From: Puccinia triticina
Taxonomy: Eukaryota > Basidiomycota > Pucciniomycetes > Pucciniales > Pucciniaceae
NCBI RefSeq assembly: GCF_026914185.1
Contig: NC_070568.1
Coordinates: forward strand, 2,810,001 to 2,874,000
Length of the DNA stretch: 64,000 nucleotides
Direction of reading: 5' to 3'
Shown here: positions 1 to 11,479 of the stretch, piece by piece
How the letters are laid out: every line of letters begins with the position of its first letter
Numbering within the stretch: position 1 is the stretch's first letter
Translations under genes and position numbers: made by a program
Notes under the pieces: model-generated
Database searches by the model: none
Told to the model about the DNA's origin: nothing
What the model saw: only the letters and a program-made list of their open reading frames with translations

Positions 1-740
1 ATGGATGGTAGGGGGCCCCACGCCCGGTCGTCTGCCTGGTTGACGGTGGGTACTTTCAAGAGCTGACTTCTTGTAGTGGTGGGGGTTGGCGGCTTGGTTG
101 GTTGCACCCTTTCCGTGGTTTTAGCAGGGTTGGTTCCCGGCTTACCGAGACCTTCAGCAATGTTGAAGAACCTTGTTGCCCGATTGAGATTGCCGGCGTC
201 CTCCGCTGCAAGAGCCCGGGCAATCATTTGGACCATCCGTTCTTTGATCCTGGTCTCAGTCTCCATTTGGCCTGGTGGGGTTACCATCTCTACCTCGTCG
301 GTATCAATGAGGCTTGTGGCTAGGAGTTTGTGGCAACAGCACAGGAGTTAGATTTGCTCAACGGAGCTTCCTTGGTCACATACAAGGGTTTTAGCCCTTT
401 GGTTTATCTCCTAACACGGATCTGTAGCGGTCTGCAACAGCAGTTCCCTTGTTCACTGAGCAACTGCCCTTGGTCGACGGACCTTCCATAGGAGTTGGTC
501 CATCCCCGCCCGTGGAGGTCGGTTCCGCTGGTGCTTTTGATGACAACCTGGTTTCTCGGTCCGACGCCGGGATTGTCTTCTTCTCCTTGCTTCCTCCTCC
601 GGTCTCTTCTGGGCGACTTTGTTGCTTGGGTTGAGACTGGGTTGGCACCGGTTGCGGTTCTTGGCCAGGTTCTGCCGGCGTCCTCCCTGTCATTGCTGAC
701 CTGGCGTAGTTGGTCAAGTCTGTGAGCCTATTCGACATCC
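1..740 (-). pseudogene. Unrecognised Gag-like open frames, partial at window edge
   Basis: Two minus-strand open stretches lie here. One (391-738) begins MSNRLTDLTNYARSAMTG and is rich in Pro, Gln and Ser. The second (about 3-330) runs off the left window edge and contains an alpha-helical segment (RMVQMIARALAAEDAGNLNR). Composition and helix content resemble the N-terminal Gag or ORF1 proteins of retroelements, but I see no zinc knuckle or catalytic motif, so the family is not identified. The stop near 391 separates the two blocks. They run antisense to the copia remains that start near 940, so they are probably a separate element. Confidence 0.3.
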
Positions 741-945
741 CTTTCGTATCTGTAGCCTGTCAAGGGAGAGATATTTGGAAAGAAAAAGAGGCGAAAATTA
801 ATCCTTGGAAGAGCTGTCGGCCTGGTGATTGGTTTGTCAAAAGCGGTGTTTGGAACCGGACAAACTAGGTTGTGCGTGGCCGGGAGTACCTCCGGTATGA
901 CCCGCCCCCTTGCGGCGCTGCGCAGCTTCACCACGCCTTGAAGGT

Positions 946-1662
946 GCTGTGCTGCTAGCGCGCAGGGTGGAGCTCATTAGGCGCTGCTCCATGGATCAGG
1001 CCCACATCCGCTGCGCTCCTGTAAACTAACAGGAATTGTTTTGCGTTGAATGGCATTACTCCAACTCATACCGGTCAATCTGCGAAGAACTGTGAAGTTT
1101 GTAAACGCTGTAAGCTCAAGCGATCTCCGCATTCGAACCCCCTTCCTACTACGGATCGCCCGTTCAAAACTCTTCACATGGATGTGCTTCAAATTTCACC
1201 TCCTAGCAAATCATCAATGAAGTACATTTTGGTCATCATAGAAAATTATTCTTGGTTCAATAGAATATATCTTCTTCGAAACAAGTCCGACTCCGAGGGA
1301 AAAATCCTGTCTTATATCAACAAAATATTGAACAAGACAGGTAAGTGCCCAGCTCTCATTCATACCGATTGAGGAGGCGAGTTCAACTCTAAAGTGTTTC
1401 TCTCAAATCTCAAAAAACTAAGAATTCAAGATGAGGCCGGTCCTGCAAATAGTCCACAGACAAATGGATTGGCAGAGCGGTTTAATCAGACATTGTTGGT
1501 AAAAATTTGATGCCTACTTGCTCAATCTTCCGTGCCAATAAATTTCTGGGACAAAGCGGCTCGATATGCTTCAACACTGATCAATATACTACCGTCAAAG
1601 GCGCTCAATTGGTCATTGCCAATTAGTGTGCTTTCAGAACTCAATTCATGTATTGAACCGCC
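946..1662 (+). pseudogene. Copia integrase fragment (HHCC and core)
   Basis: Translation shows the zinc-binding module ending CEVCKRCK. The core follows: first Asp in LHMDVLQI, second Asp in LIHTD (then TGA where copia integrases have Gly, before GGEFNSKVF) and the SPQTNGLAERFNQ motif carrying the catalytic Glu. In-frame stops at the second Asp and after NQTLLVKI mark it as dead. It stops at the LINE target site and resumes at 5281 with PFGLKVYVSHRPP, the usual continuation of copia integrases. Confidence 0.85.
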
Positions 1663-1943
1663 ACACGATATCTTTTTTTTTTTTTTTTTCTGCAGATTTG
1701 ATTTGACATTGCGCACTATGCATATACATCTAACAGACAAAAGCTTCTACTGCGCACAATGCGCAATAGCAATACAAGTGTAAATGGAAGGGAGGAGCAA
1801 TGGCGGAGTTGCTGGGCAATATTCTAGTAGATAACCAAAAGTGTGAGAAGAAAAGATAAGGGGGGAAAAAAGACCGGGAAAGAAGAGGGGAAAAAAAGGG
1901 GGGAAAGATGCCGTTGGTGGTCCTGTGGGGTGTTGAATGGAGT

Positions 1944-3134
1944 TTACTGATGGGTTACTTCGGCGTCACCGTCCCGCCAAAACTGCTGGAGCCTAGCCGA
2001 AAACCGGATGAAAGCTTCAGTGGCCCAGAAAGCCCTGGAGTTATTGAGAGTTCTGGTTGTGAGTTCGGTGATTCTCTCATCAAGGAGGAGCCGCCTTGCA
2101 CTCCTCCTAGCTTCAGTAAACCTGGAACAAGAAATCAAGTAATGATCAACCGTTTCAGGCACTCCACATGTCATGCAGATAGGGTATGGCACCCTTCTGG
2201 ACTTGAATTGAAAGGAGTTTAATAGCACGTGGCCTGATCTTAGCTGGTGGAAAGCGGATTGAACTGGGAACGCCGTCCTCGGTGACCCTTTCCATAACCT
2301 CTTCTTCTGAAGCAAGCCGGCCTTCACCGCCGTGACACTGCCCCTTATCGACTCGTCCCGCAGGGCTGGGTTACGCGCCTTGGCCGCCTTTTTGTCCGCC
2401 AGCTCATTGCCGTCGATCCCAACGTGCCCCGGGTACCATCGGACCAAAATCTGCGTAGAGGATGTGATGGCGTCAGCGGCTTTTTGTATCTGAGAAAGTA
2501 AATACTGGCCAGGCTTGGGGGCCGTGGCGTTGCTCAGCCTCTCGATCGCCGCCTGGCTGTCCGTCAACAAAATGATTTGGGCCCCTGTGCTTGGCAGCCG
2601 GGCCACATTTCCTAATTCAAGCCCGAGTCAAATGCCGACCAGTTCACACTCAAAGTTTGACGCCGTGCCTGGTGGGCCCAAGAAAGCGAGCTTGGACAAA
2701 GCACCGTCCCTTGAGACGGCCGCCGCCCCCAAGAACTCATCGGGGTGATCAGAACCATCAGTAAATATCACCAAGTCGGACACCGGGTCTATGCTGTCGA
2801 GAAAAGATACTATAGCCCTTTTTACCTCTTGTTTGTTGCCCCTATTGATGTCAAGTTCCATTTTCCTCCCCAAGGTCCAGGGAGGAAAGTCCTCAAGTAT
2901 GAAGTTCACCGTTTCCAACTCCCTCGCCGCCACGACGGCCAGCTTCTCCCGATTTAGGGATGAGTGGACTGGACTAGGAAAGGGCCTAGCCGTCCACAAC
3001 AATTCCGTCCGGATTTGCTTCTCAATTGCCAACAATGTTGCAGGGCTGTTACTAGCTTCTGGTGATCCGATCCATGGTTGGCCGAGGAGGTGGCCGTGCT
3101 GTGGATCAGTTGAGAGGCGCGGAAGTTTCCCCAA
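1944..3134 (-). pseudogene. LINE ORF2 RNase H domain, split by one stop
   Basis: Minus-strand frames 3134-2628 and 2606-1944 form one RNase H region. The first catalytic Asp is in VIFTDGSDHPDEF, the Glu in NFECELVGI, the second Asp in LLTDSQAAIERL, and the His/Asp end in WYPGHVGIDGNELADKKA. The two frames are in phase and separated by a single TGA after ECELVGI; CGA (Arg) would be the simplest ancestor. The C-terminal part has a Cys/His cluster (CMTCGVPETVDHYLISC), as in Tad/I-type ORF2 proteins. Confidence 0.85.
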
Positions 3135-3820
3135 GTGAGGTCAATGGTTGTCTTAGACCCCCGGCTGGAAAGGAAAGTGGGAGTGTCTTTTTCAGAAACA
3201 AGCCTGTACCCGTGCTTTCCGCAAAGTGAGACCAAGGACTTAGCTTCCTTATGTATGTGGGGGTATCCTGGAGGGTTCCAGAGTTGGTGGTGGAGGTTGG
3301 AGTCCATTCCAATGACTGATGTGACCCGCCGGTCGTTGGATAAGCCTAACCATTCCCAAAGTTGGTCCACTCCTGTGGTTGTGCCTGGAGGATTATAAAC
3401 ATTGAGGACCCGCAGCCGGGTCCCGGTTAGCAAAACAATTTCTAACACAAGAAAAAACTTACTGTTGCCACCCAGGACTTTGATATCCTGGGAGGCAATG
3501 GATTTCCGGACGTAGGACACAACCCGATGTTTGTCCTTGAGATCCTTTGGCTGGTGTTCCGGGCTGTAGAAGGTCCACCACGCTTTGTGGTCAGGCGGTA
3601 AACAAGTCAGTGGGTTAATCCAAGGCTCCTGTAAGATAAGAGAAAACGCCAAGGCCGGCTCAGAATTGAGAATACTATAAGTTGTTGCTCGACTATTGTG
3701 GCAGTTCAACTGCACAATAAAAGAGGGCAAAAAAGTTTCATTGCTTGAAACAAGAGGAGGAGTGTCTACAACAGAATTACTAGGACAAATTTGTGTTAGT
3801 TTAGGGTCTAAATTACTCAT
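2954..3820 (-). CDS. LINE ORF2 N-terminus: APE-type endonuclease
   Basis: This 288-aa frame resembles the endonuclease/exonuclease/phosphatase fold that nicks target DNA in LINE transposition. Visible motifs: QLNCHNSRATTYSIL, SLILQEPWINP (catalytic Glu), VLNVYNPPG, VIGMDSNLHHQLWNP and the terminal SDHQKLV (catalytic Asp-His). Its ATG overlaps the ORF1 stop by 8 nt (ATGAGTAA), which suggests termination-reinitiation. After about residue 245 the frame runs into unrelated sequence where the RT domain should begin; the downstream RNase H is in another frame. Confidence 0.8.
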   Translation of the reverse strand: MSNLDPKLTQICPSNSVVDTPPLVSSNETFLPSFIVQLNCHNSRATTYSILNSEPALAFSLILQEPWINPLTCLPPDHKAWWTFYSPEHQPKDLKDKHRVVSYVRKSIASQDIKVLGGNSKFFLVLEIVLLTGTRLRVLNVYNPPGTTTGVDQLWEWLGLSNDRRVTSVIGMDSNLHHQLWNPPGYPHIHKEAKSLVSLCGKHGYRLVSEKDTPTFLSSRGSKTTIDLTWGNFRASQLIHSTATSSANHGSDHQKLVTALQHCWQLRSKSGRNCCGRLGPFLVQSTHP

Positions 3821-5015
3821 TTTGGAGATGTTTTTTGGAAAGTAGCCATGCCTGCTTTACCTCACACGCCTTATCAAAAGGCGTGTGGGTTTCCCAAATG
3901 CCCTTCCCTTTCCCTGCGTCCCTGCAAATCACACACTGTTTCCCTGCCACGGTTGTTGCGTCCTGACAGTCTCTTGTCTTGTGTTTTTTGCCACACTTGC
4001 CGCATTTTGGTTCCGCCCGGCACCACTTTCCAAAGTGGCCCATCTGCAAGCATTTGAAACACTGCGGTGGAAGTTTCTTGAAGCAGCCATTTAAAAACAA
4101 TCCTCTCTGTTTTACCAGGAGATCAGCTACCAATGGGTCAGCAAGAGCAATGACGACTGTACCAGCTTGGCGGGGGTTGAAGGGGTCCCTGGAACCACCC
4201 AACCATTGCATCTTGAAGATCTTTTTGGCCAAAAAATTGTTGTCCGACGCGATGGAGATCCTGCTGGTCGCCGCGTCAACGTTGAAAGTCCGGGGTGTCC
4301 CATGGGCTAGAACTGAATAGGTACTTGGCGACGCTTCTAAGTCGGGGTGCACCTGTTTACTCCATTTGTGTTTGTTGCGATTCAGCCATTCCTTCTGCTG
4401 ACGGTTCTTAGAATAAAAGGAGACATCACCGGATGGAAGGAATCGGACGGCCTTCACCGAGACCCTTTTGCCCTGAACCGTTGCGTTCATTTTGTCTAAA
4501 ACCTCATTGACCTTCCTGACAGTAATCTCGGCGCCCACTTCCTTCAACGGGGCAGTGCCAGTCCTTGCGTGAATGATGGTGAGTCCAAGTCGGGCCGCGA
4601 CCATCTCGGTCTTGGTCGGAGGGGGGGGTGGGGCTTTCGGCTTGGCTGCAGTCGTTGCGTATGACTTGACCGGTGCTGGTTGTTTGCGCGGCAATTGCCC
4701 TGCCTCGATGGTTGTGACGCGTCCTGGGAGCTCTCGAAGGTCCGCCATCGCGCGTTTCATCTCCTGCAAGGTCTGGCGCATTTCCTCCATAGCTAGTTGG
4801 ACCATGCGCTTCTGCTCCGCTTCGCTGTCCAAGAGTTGAAGTAGCAACGTCATGAGCATCGCATCCAGAACGAGTTTTCCATCTTGAGTTTGGTTTTCTG
4901 GGCGGGCCAGAAGGGATCGGAGGAATGAAGCCGGCGTGGGCTCGGTCGCTGGAGTGGCATGGGGCGCTGGCAGGCGGGTTTCGGGGAGTCGGCGCGGTTC
5001 GGAGGCAGAGGTCAT
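3813..5015 (-). CDS. LINE ORF1, Gag-like nucleic-acid-binding protein
   Basis: A 400-aa frame with an acidic/helical N-terminal third (EAEQKRMVQLAMEEMRQTLQ, likely coiled coil), a Pro/Lys-rich linker, and C-terminal CCHC-type zinc knuckles (CFKCLQMGHFGKWC and CGKCGKKHKTRDC) followed by a further Cys pair. This is the standard layout of a Tad1/I-type ORF1 that coats element RNA. The frame is open throughout, unlike the rest of the element. Confidence 0.8.
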   Translation of the reverse strand: MTSASEPRRLPETRLPAPHATPATEPTPASFLRSLLARPENQTQDGKLVLDAMLMTLLLQLLDSEAEQKRMVQLAMEEMRQTLQEMKRAMADLRELPGRVTTIEAGQLPRKQPAPVKSYATTAAKPKAPPPPPTKTEMVAARLGLTIIHARTGTAPLKEVGAEITVRKVNEVLDKMNATVQGKRVSVKAVRFLPSGDVSFYSKNRQQKEWLNRNKHKWSKQVHPDLEASPSTYSVLAHGTPRTFNVDAATSRISIASDNNFLAKKIFKMQWLGGSRDPFNPRQAGTVVIALADPLVADLLVKQRGLFLNGCFKKLPPQCFKCLQMGHFGKWCRAEPKCGKCGKKHKTRDCQDATTVAGKQCVICRDAGKGKGIWETHTPFDKACEVKQAWLLSKKHLQNE

Positions 5016-5120
5016 GACGATATCAGGCGACGCGTCGTTGGCGGCATGCGCGTCCCGGGGATTGTGAATCGAGTCCGAGAGGACCTGAACTGATTCAGAA
5101 CGAATACCGGGAGGGGGGTC

Positions 5121-5122
<2 letters not shown>

Positions 5123-5155
<33 letters not shown>
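5123..5155 (+). repeat. Poly-G homopolymer (33 nt) in LINE 5' UTR
   Basis: An uninterrupted G run on the plus strand (C on the element strand) just upstream of ORF1. Similar G/C runs occur elsewhere in the window, near 13.56, 24.02, 24.90, 27.40 and 28.42 kb. Confidence 0.95.
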
Positions 5156-5156
<1 letters not shown>

Positions 5157-5280
5157 CGCCAGTGGGCATGGGGAAAGAGAAGTTCTGTCAGAGGCGGGGG
5201 GTGTGTTTTAGGATTTGGGGTGTGGGGGGTGGATTTTAAAAATTCGAGGTGGTTGCGGACAGAACTGATGACACGATATC

Positions 5281-7086
5281 AATAAACTCATTCCATTTGG
5301 TTTGAAGGTGTATGTATCGCATCGTCCGCCATCCAAGATTTCAGCTCCCTCCAAACCTCTCATCTGTCTAGGCTATGAGGACCACTCAGATGCGCTTCGG
5401 TTCTTTGATTCAACTTGGCGACATGTGGTGATCAGCCAAGATTTCTCGCCAACCAAGATCGCATTTGCTTACAACTCATCTGCTGCTGTCACCAAGCCTC
5501 CGGACACTCTTCCCCAAGCAGTACCTCAAGGAGTCAACTCTTCCAAGGATAATTTAACCATATCAATTTCATCTGGCGAAAAAGATACTGTTTCAGTAAA
5601 TAAGCGTGTTATCGATGTTGTCAATAATCCTTGTCCTCCTGTGGTTCCCTCCAGACTACCAAGCCCATCTCCTCGAAGACCTCCATCTCCGAAGAACTCG
5701 ATGACTGCACAACCCTCCAGTTCTGCAGTTGATCGCCCTCCAAGCCCAAAAGTCTCAAATCAATCTACTCCTGATGCACCGGTCCCAAAAGCCGCCCCAA
5801 TTAAGAAAACCAAGGATCGTTTTGCTCTGGTGCCTGCGAACCTGCCTCCCCCCAAGGTAATCATTGGCGATGTGGATTCGAGAAACATTGTGTCAGGATC
5901 GCGACAACGCATCACCAAAGCTGCGGCCACAACAACCGTTCCTCCAGCGGTTGTTGATCCTCCCAAAGAATTACTGTTGTTGCATTTTGACTTTCCGGAA
6001 TATCTCTTTTTGACTGGAACCGTCACGATCAAAGAAGCTCTTGGTAATCATGATGAGATGGTTGGTTGGAAAGAAGCAATGGCAAAAGAATTTCATTCTC
6101 TCTCGTCCAAGAACACTGGCACATTGGTTCCTCCACCCGATAATGACAAAGTTATCGGTGGGATGTGGCTACTTGGTCGAAAGAAAAATGAGTTTGGCAA
6201 ACTTCTTTGGTTCAAAGCTTGATGGGTATGTTTTAGTAATCACCAAGTTCATATGCTCCACTATTTCGACACCTACGCTTCGGTGGCAAGGAACAAATCC
6301 TTCAAGCTTCTCCTTACAATTGCTGTCAACAGAAGCTGGGTTGTGTTTCAGTTTGACGTTGAAACAGCGTTTCTCTACGGTGAAATCAATGCTCCGGTGT
6401 ATGTGGCTCAGGTCGAGGGGTTTGAAGAGCCAGGAAAGGAGAATTGGGTTTGGTGCTTGAACAAATTGCTCTACGGTACAAAGCAGGCTCCGCGTCAGTA
6501 GCGAAAACATTTAGTCGGTACCCTTACTAGTCTTGGTATGATCTTGTCTCCGCTGGATGAATTGTTATTCTATGACGACATGCGTTCAATCTTTCTTCAC
6601 ATGCATGTCGATGATGGTTTTATCATTGGGAAGGATCGAGCGGCAGTCCTCAAGCTAATCAAAGATATTAAGCAAACCTACACTATCCAAGTAGAGGAAT
6701 GGCCTTTGCAACACCTCGGCTATACGCTTGACTGAAAGGAGGACGGATCTATCCATGTCAATCAAGCTGACTTTATAAAGAAGATCCTTTTTGATTTCAA
6801 CATGCACGACTCAAATCCAGTCAGAGCGCCGGCGCCGGTAGACTTACACAAGATAGTGGCATCGGATGCTCCGGCATTTCATCAGAAGGTCTACCAAAAA
6901 GCTGTGGGCATGCTCAACTACCTCGCACTTCACACTTGCCCCAATATAACGTTTGCAACCAATCTTTTGGCTCAATTCACCAGTAATCCTAATGAGGCAC
7001 ACTGGTTGGCTATCAAACACTTGCTTAGATATCTGTGAGGAACATTGAGAATGGGAATCCACTATACTCAGGCAACCGATCCGGAT
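5281..7086 (+). pseudogene. Copia integrase C-terminus and reverse transcriptase
   Basis: The frame resumes with PFGLKVYVSHRPP and LICLGYEDHSDALRFF, crosses a Pro/Ser-rich linker, then shows RT blocks: FDVETAFLYGEINAPVYV, LNKLLYGTKQAPRQ, and MHVDDGFIIGKD (the YVDD-like catalytic loop). The block NEAHWLAIKHLLRYL precedes the connection to RNase H. Frame changes and stops (about 6222, 6499, 6733, 7036) inactivate it. Confidence 0.85.
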
Positions 7087-7880
7087 TAAAAGGTTCCACA
7101 ATACTAAGAGGTTTTATTTCCGCATTAGGACTTTGGTCTATCTGACAATCTCAGAGACTTAGAAAGAAAGAAAACAAATAATGTACCTAAGAGCGGAACT
7201 ATTGCCGGCTCTGGTATGAGAATGAAGTAAGATTGGAAGGGACTGCTTGAGCAGCTTGAGCCACGTGATCGTGGTGATGGAGCTTCTGCCTGTGTACAGC
7301 AGCTGAATCTAGAGTCAGTGCCTGAATTCCGGGAGGAATCTGGGAGATATGAGTTATCTCTTACTTATGCTCGATCAGGCTTGATGCTTTAGCGTCCGCC
7401 AATACGAGTGCGAAGCAAGCTGGAACTGCTGTAGTCTATAACACATGCAGTTCTCTCAGTCAGTGACTGGCAATGCTTTATGAGGCTCTGCATTGATAGA
7501 CTTACCACTCGTTGAGCTGGAGATCCTATCGATGAGGCTGGAACCGTTGCGGTCTGAGTCGGCTTCGGGCGTAAGCTTGCTGCAATAAGATTATTAATCT
7601 TTTGATCAGCTGCTCGCTCCTCAGCTTGTGACGAATCCAAGGAGCACTACTTACCTTTTCGGTGGTGTGCTTCTCTTGGATCGCTTAGGCTCTTCGTCGT
7701 GTGGAGACGTGGCTAGAAGGAAAGGAACAAAGTTTCAGCTTCTCGCCTACTCCTATTGTCTGAGAGTCACATGCATATGCATGGACCTATGGGTCGCGCG
7801 GACTCACCATTCCCCCTTGCGGGGTTTGGGTTTCGCTCCTTGCGCTTCCTTTGCTCTGGGGCGAGCCCTGAGTCTTGACA
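7087..7880. mobile_element. Solo LTR, copy 1 of an ~800-bp family
   Basis: A 794-bp insertion flanked by the 5-bp duplication CGGAT (7082-7086 and 7881-7885). It ends AGTCTTGACA; the first bases appear mutated from TG to TA. Excising it with one target copy restores the copia frame (ATDPD|EGLCGWEDADYATS). It aligns end to end, in reverse orientation, with 25445-26250. Confidence 0.8.
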
Positions 7881-8332
7881 CGGATGAAGGTCTTTGTGGC
7901 TGGGAAGATGCGGACTATGCAACATCTCTAGTTACCAAGAAATCAACGTCTGGTTATGTCATTACAATGTATGGTAATCCAATTTGCTGGTCAACCAAGA
8001 AACAACCAGTGGTTGCTCAATCAACCACTGAGGCAGAGTTTGTAGCAATAAACCAATGTGCCAAACAACTTCGGTGGGTGACCAATTTGCGACTGAATTT
8101 GCGCATCAAGATCAAGGCTCCGATCATGAAGAACAATAATTCAGGAGCAGTGACGATCAGCAAGGAAGCCCAATTGAATGAAAATACCAAGCATATTGAA
8201 GTCCGGTTCCAGTATGTTCTTGAGCTAGTGTTGAAAAAGCAACTTATCATACAGCAAGTGTCCACCCATGAGATGATAGCTGATGGGCTCACAAAACCTC
8301 TTGGTTTCATCAAGCTGGAAAGCTCTTGATCT
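7881..8332 (+). pseudogene. Copia RNase H domain
   Basis: The translation shows GWEDADYATSLVTKKSTSGY, ICWSTKKQPVVAQSTTEAEF and a C-terminal segment ending STHEMIADGLTKPLG, all signatures of copia RNase H and the polyprotein end. It sits directly upstream of the polypurine tract and LTR. Confidence 0.85.
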
Positions 8333-8367
8333 CAACTTCACCTTACAGATGCAGATTTAAGGAGGAG

Positions 8368-8943
8368 TGTCAATTAAATAACTCTGACCTGCGGCGAAGT
8401 ACCTCGGGTTAAGCTGAAGATGCATAAGAGATTATGCAATATCATCAGATGAGTTGAGCTTGAGCCACGCGGCCCCTTTTGTGGATCCTCAGACTTGAGA
8501 AGAACTACAATCATCAATTCGCTTTCGCACCCGCTATCCCTTCACTGTTGACCAATCCTTTCTGCCAACACTCTAGTATCCAATCATTTGACTCACACAG
8601 ACAACACAGATTCAGGAGGAGCTTGGTTATAACTCAAGTGGAGGTATACTCGGTCTCCAACTTTCTCATTCATTCGCTGTTTGTCTGTGTGTGCTATTTT
8701 TATTGATCTTGTTTTTTTCCCATCCTAGGCTTGTTGTTATTTTCCCTTATTCTCCTATCAAAATCGCCGTGTCTAGTTTTTGAGTCTTAGTTAGGTCTAG
8801 AACATAGAAGGTACTTAATGATTTCACTCTTTTATTCTCATCAAGTCATCAAGCTTATGTTTCTGTTTATTATTGTTAAGTTTCTTACTACTATTAGCTT
8901 TTTGATATCTGCTGCAATAAAATACTTGACCTAGAATTCCTAC
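8368..8943 (+). repeat. Putative 3' LTR of the degenerate copia element
   Basis: It begins TGTCAATTAA directly after the purine tract AAGGAGGAG and plausibly ends at CTACA near 8943, just after a CAATAAAA polyadenylation-like signal. The partner LTR is not in the window, so the right boundary is approximate. Confidence 0.55.
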
Positions 8944-9106
8944 AGCTTAACTAGCATTATCATGAAACCTGCAACTATGAGGAGTCAGAGAAATCAAAGT
9001 AGAACAAACCAAGTGACAAGTGTAACTCAAGAGCTGCTGGAGTCAAATTTTCTCACATGCATTACATGAAAGTATTTTGATTAACAAATTAAACAATTTA
9101 TATTTA
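8944..9106. other. Short AT-rich spacer
   Basis: Sequence between the putative copia LTR and the first Helitron-type terminus. I see no coding or structural feature. Confidence 0.5.
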
Positions 9107-10499
9107 CTCGAGAAAAAGGCGGCTGCGCCGCTGCAGGGACCAGGTGTCCAGCTCAGCTGTTTACTCTGTGGCAGTAAAGTGAATGCATGTACCATGAGTT
9201 TTTCAGGTGACTAAGACACAATGCCGTTCAGCTTTTGCATGGGTTGGTACTTATCATTAGCATGTCCCTAGGGTCATTTTAGACCAAGTGGTCCAATATT
9301 TTCATATGTTATTCACATCACAACTAATTAGCCTCAATGTCTTATCACCAATCAAATATTTGCTTTGTAAAAATTTCTGCCAGTAGTGACTGGCACAGAG
9401 AGTACACTGCAGTCAAATATTGATGGTATAAGTTCTTGGTTATCATGTTTCATCTGGGAATGAAAATGTGGTTGGCACCTCATTTCATTGGAAATCATCT
9501 TGATGATCATATTCACAGCGGTTTAGGTTTTGATAAGCAGAGGGGAAAGTATGCTTCTTTCCTGCAAACTCTGATTCCCAAAAGGGATGATGCACACTTT
9601 TGGAGTTCCTGTTTTGCTCCAGTTGGGCCACTTTTTGCTCCCAGGAGAAAACATCCTGAGTGTTTTACTCCAGCTGCATGTACAGAACAGCGCAGTGGAC
9701 TCATGCGCAGCCAAAAACTACTTGAGGTGGTTGTTGAACTAACAGGTGAAGCTGTGGCCTTGGTGCTTCTCTGATTCATGCAGCTTGGTGAAGGAGCCCT
9801 GGAACTGTTTGGGAAAATTCTGGCAGACTTGCCATTCTGGTTTGGGTAGCACATGTCACCTAAGGCTGGAACACTGGCTGCACCTAACACTGCCTGGGGT
9901 GTTCTTTAAATCATCCACATGTGGAGCAGTCTGCAGAGTGATATTCAAGCAAGTGGAGCCAGAGAAAGTCAGATCTGATCAGATAATTCTTTTAAGAACA
10001 TGCTTGTAGAAGTAACCACTTGACTGGACAGAATAAAGCCAAGGCAAGATCAATTTTAGCTCAAAAGATCCATACACAGACAAAGGAGGAGAAAGAGCTC
10101 AGGCCAACACAGCCTCACCAAGGACACACATTTCTTCCTTCAGCTGCTTGGTCTTCAGCCATCCCCAGGTGGAATGGAGCTTGATATCTTTGTGGAGGAA
10201 GTTCTATTTGTGCAGGATTCCTGCAAGAAAGGTGGTGATGTCATCACTGCCAAATTCAGCTGGATCCCAGTCTCTGGGAGCACCTAGCCCTCCTTGACAC
10301 AAAACACTGAAATATTTAACACCCACATGTCCACAAGACACCATCCCTAGTCCCGCCCCAAAACATGCACACAGCAACTCCTGCTGTAAACAGATCTGCT
10401 TGAATTCTGGAGCAGCACCCGGAAGAATCAAATTAAGATTGCAGAGTATTCCTGTAGAAGAAAAGAGACAACATTACATTTATATCTTGATATTATAAA

Positions 10500-11080
10500 C
10501 ATAGGTTGTATGTACTTTAGTTACTGTTCTTTGATACCAAGATGGTTGGAGAGATTGTAGAGTCAAATGGCCTCGACATCAGCCCAGATGTCAGCCTTAT
10601 TGAGGTATCCCATGTTGTTGGCCGAGTTAAGTTTGCCCCTGAATACCGGTCAACGGACAGTGTAGTTGTTTTTATTGGGTTCAGGGATGAGGAGGGTGTT
10701 GTTGCCGATGTACAGGCCCTTAGAATTGGGACCTTTGACAACGGGCCAGGCAGTTCCTAGAGGGTCCAGGTCCTTGCTGAGCGTGAGAAGGGGTGCGGCA
10801 TCAGTGTTAAGGTTGGCAGCAATACCCATGCTGATGATGATCCTTTGGAGCCTGATGCTGCACATGCGACTGCAAGCTCAATTTGGATGGCTTTGGTCTT
10901 GAGGTTGAATGTGTCTCTGGCCTCGGGGGCCGAGGGGGACTCGATGAAGCAAAAGAGCCCGCCGAGCGGCTGCTACTGCTGCTGATTGCTTTAGTTGGTG
11001 TCGTGGTGGCTCTGACAGCGTCTTTGGGCCGCGACGTTGGGGATCGAGATGGGCAGCGGCTTGCAGGCGCAGCCAATATG
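10500..11080 (-). pseudogene. Unrecognised degenerate coding region
   Basis: The minus strand has protein-like stretches in different frames. One contains NLNTDAAPLLTLSKDLDPLG, GLYIGNNTLLIPEPN and then GKLNSANNMGYLNKADIWAD after a stop. An upstream stretch reads GGLFCFIESPSAPEARDTF. It looks like an exonic fragment of a host gene, possibly captured by the enclosing Helitron, with at least two nonsense codons. I cannot name the family. Confidence 0.3.
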
Positions 11081-11479
11081 TACGAGTGTAAGGAGGTTTA
11101 TAAGATATTCTAACTAACAATGATAGGGGATATGGTAATAGGAGAGGTGTGAGACAGATAGATTAATCCAAGTTTATTAAAGCCTCTGAATCACAAAACA
11201 AAAATTCAAGGGTTTCCCCCACAAATATCCAAAAATTTAAAAAAAAAAATCAAGGGTTTCCCCTCTACAACTTCCAGAAAAAAAACATAAAGGGTTTTCC
11301 CTCTACAAATGCCAAAACAACAAAAAAAAAAAATTTACAACAAAAAAAATACAACTATAACCTGCAACCAGCCACCTAACATCAGCAAGCTGATGCACCA
11401 TGGCCCACTGTCCATCCCTGTCTAGCAGGGTTAAAAAACAGTGAGAGGATGACCCCCAGCGCGCCGCATTGAAGGCATT

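Larger units (their letters stand above)
1673..5270 (-). mobile_element. Non-LTR retrotransposon (Tad1/I-like LINE), internally deleted
   Basis: The element lies on the minus strand and ends in a poly(A) tail, seen as the T-run at 1673-1690. It is flanked by a perfect 10-bp target duplication, ACACGATATC, at 1663-1672 and 5271-5280. In order on the minus strand: a G/C-rich 5' UTR, ORF1 with zinc knuckles, an endonuclease, then RNase H. The whole RT domain between endonuclease and RNase H is missing, so this is a deletion derivative that cannot move alone. It interrupts the copia integrase. Confidence 0.9.
940..8943 (+). mobile_element. Degenerate Ty1/copia retrotransposon with nested insertions
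   Basis: Plus-strand pieces of a copia polyprotein occur in canonical order: integrase zinc-binding and core region (about 946-1662), integrase C-terminus, linker and RT (5281-7086), and RNase H (7886-8332). A purine tract (AAGGAGGAG) and an LTR starting TGTCAATTAA follow. Reading frames are broken by several stops. Two later insertions split it: a LINE between 1672 and 5281 and a solo LTR between 7086 and 7886. In both cases removing the insert and one target copy joins the copia sequence in frame. No gag, protease or 5' LTR is visible, so the element is either truncated or begins left of the window. Confidence 0.85.

Noticed and set aside
9436..9774. 112-aa plus-strand open frame
   Set aside because: No motif and no support from neighbours; lies in non-coding Helitron-like sequence.
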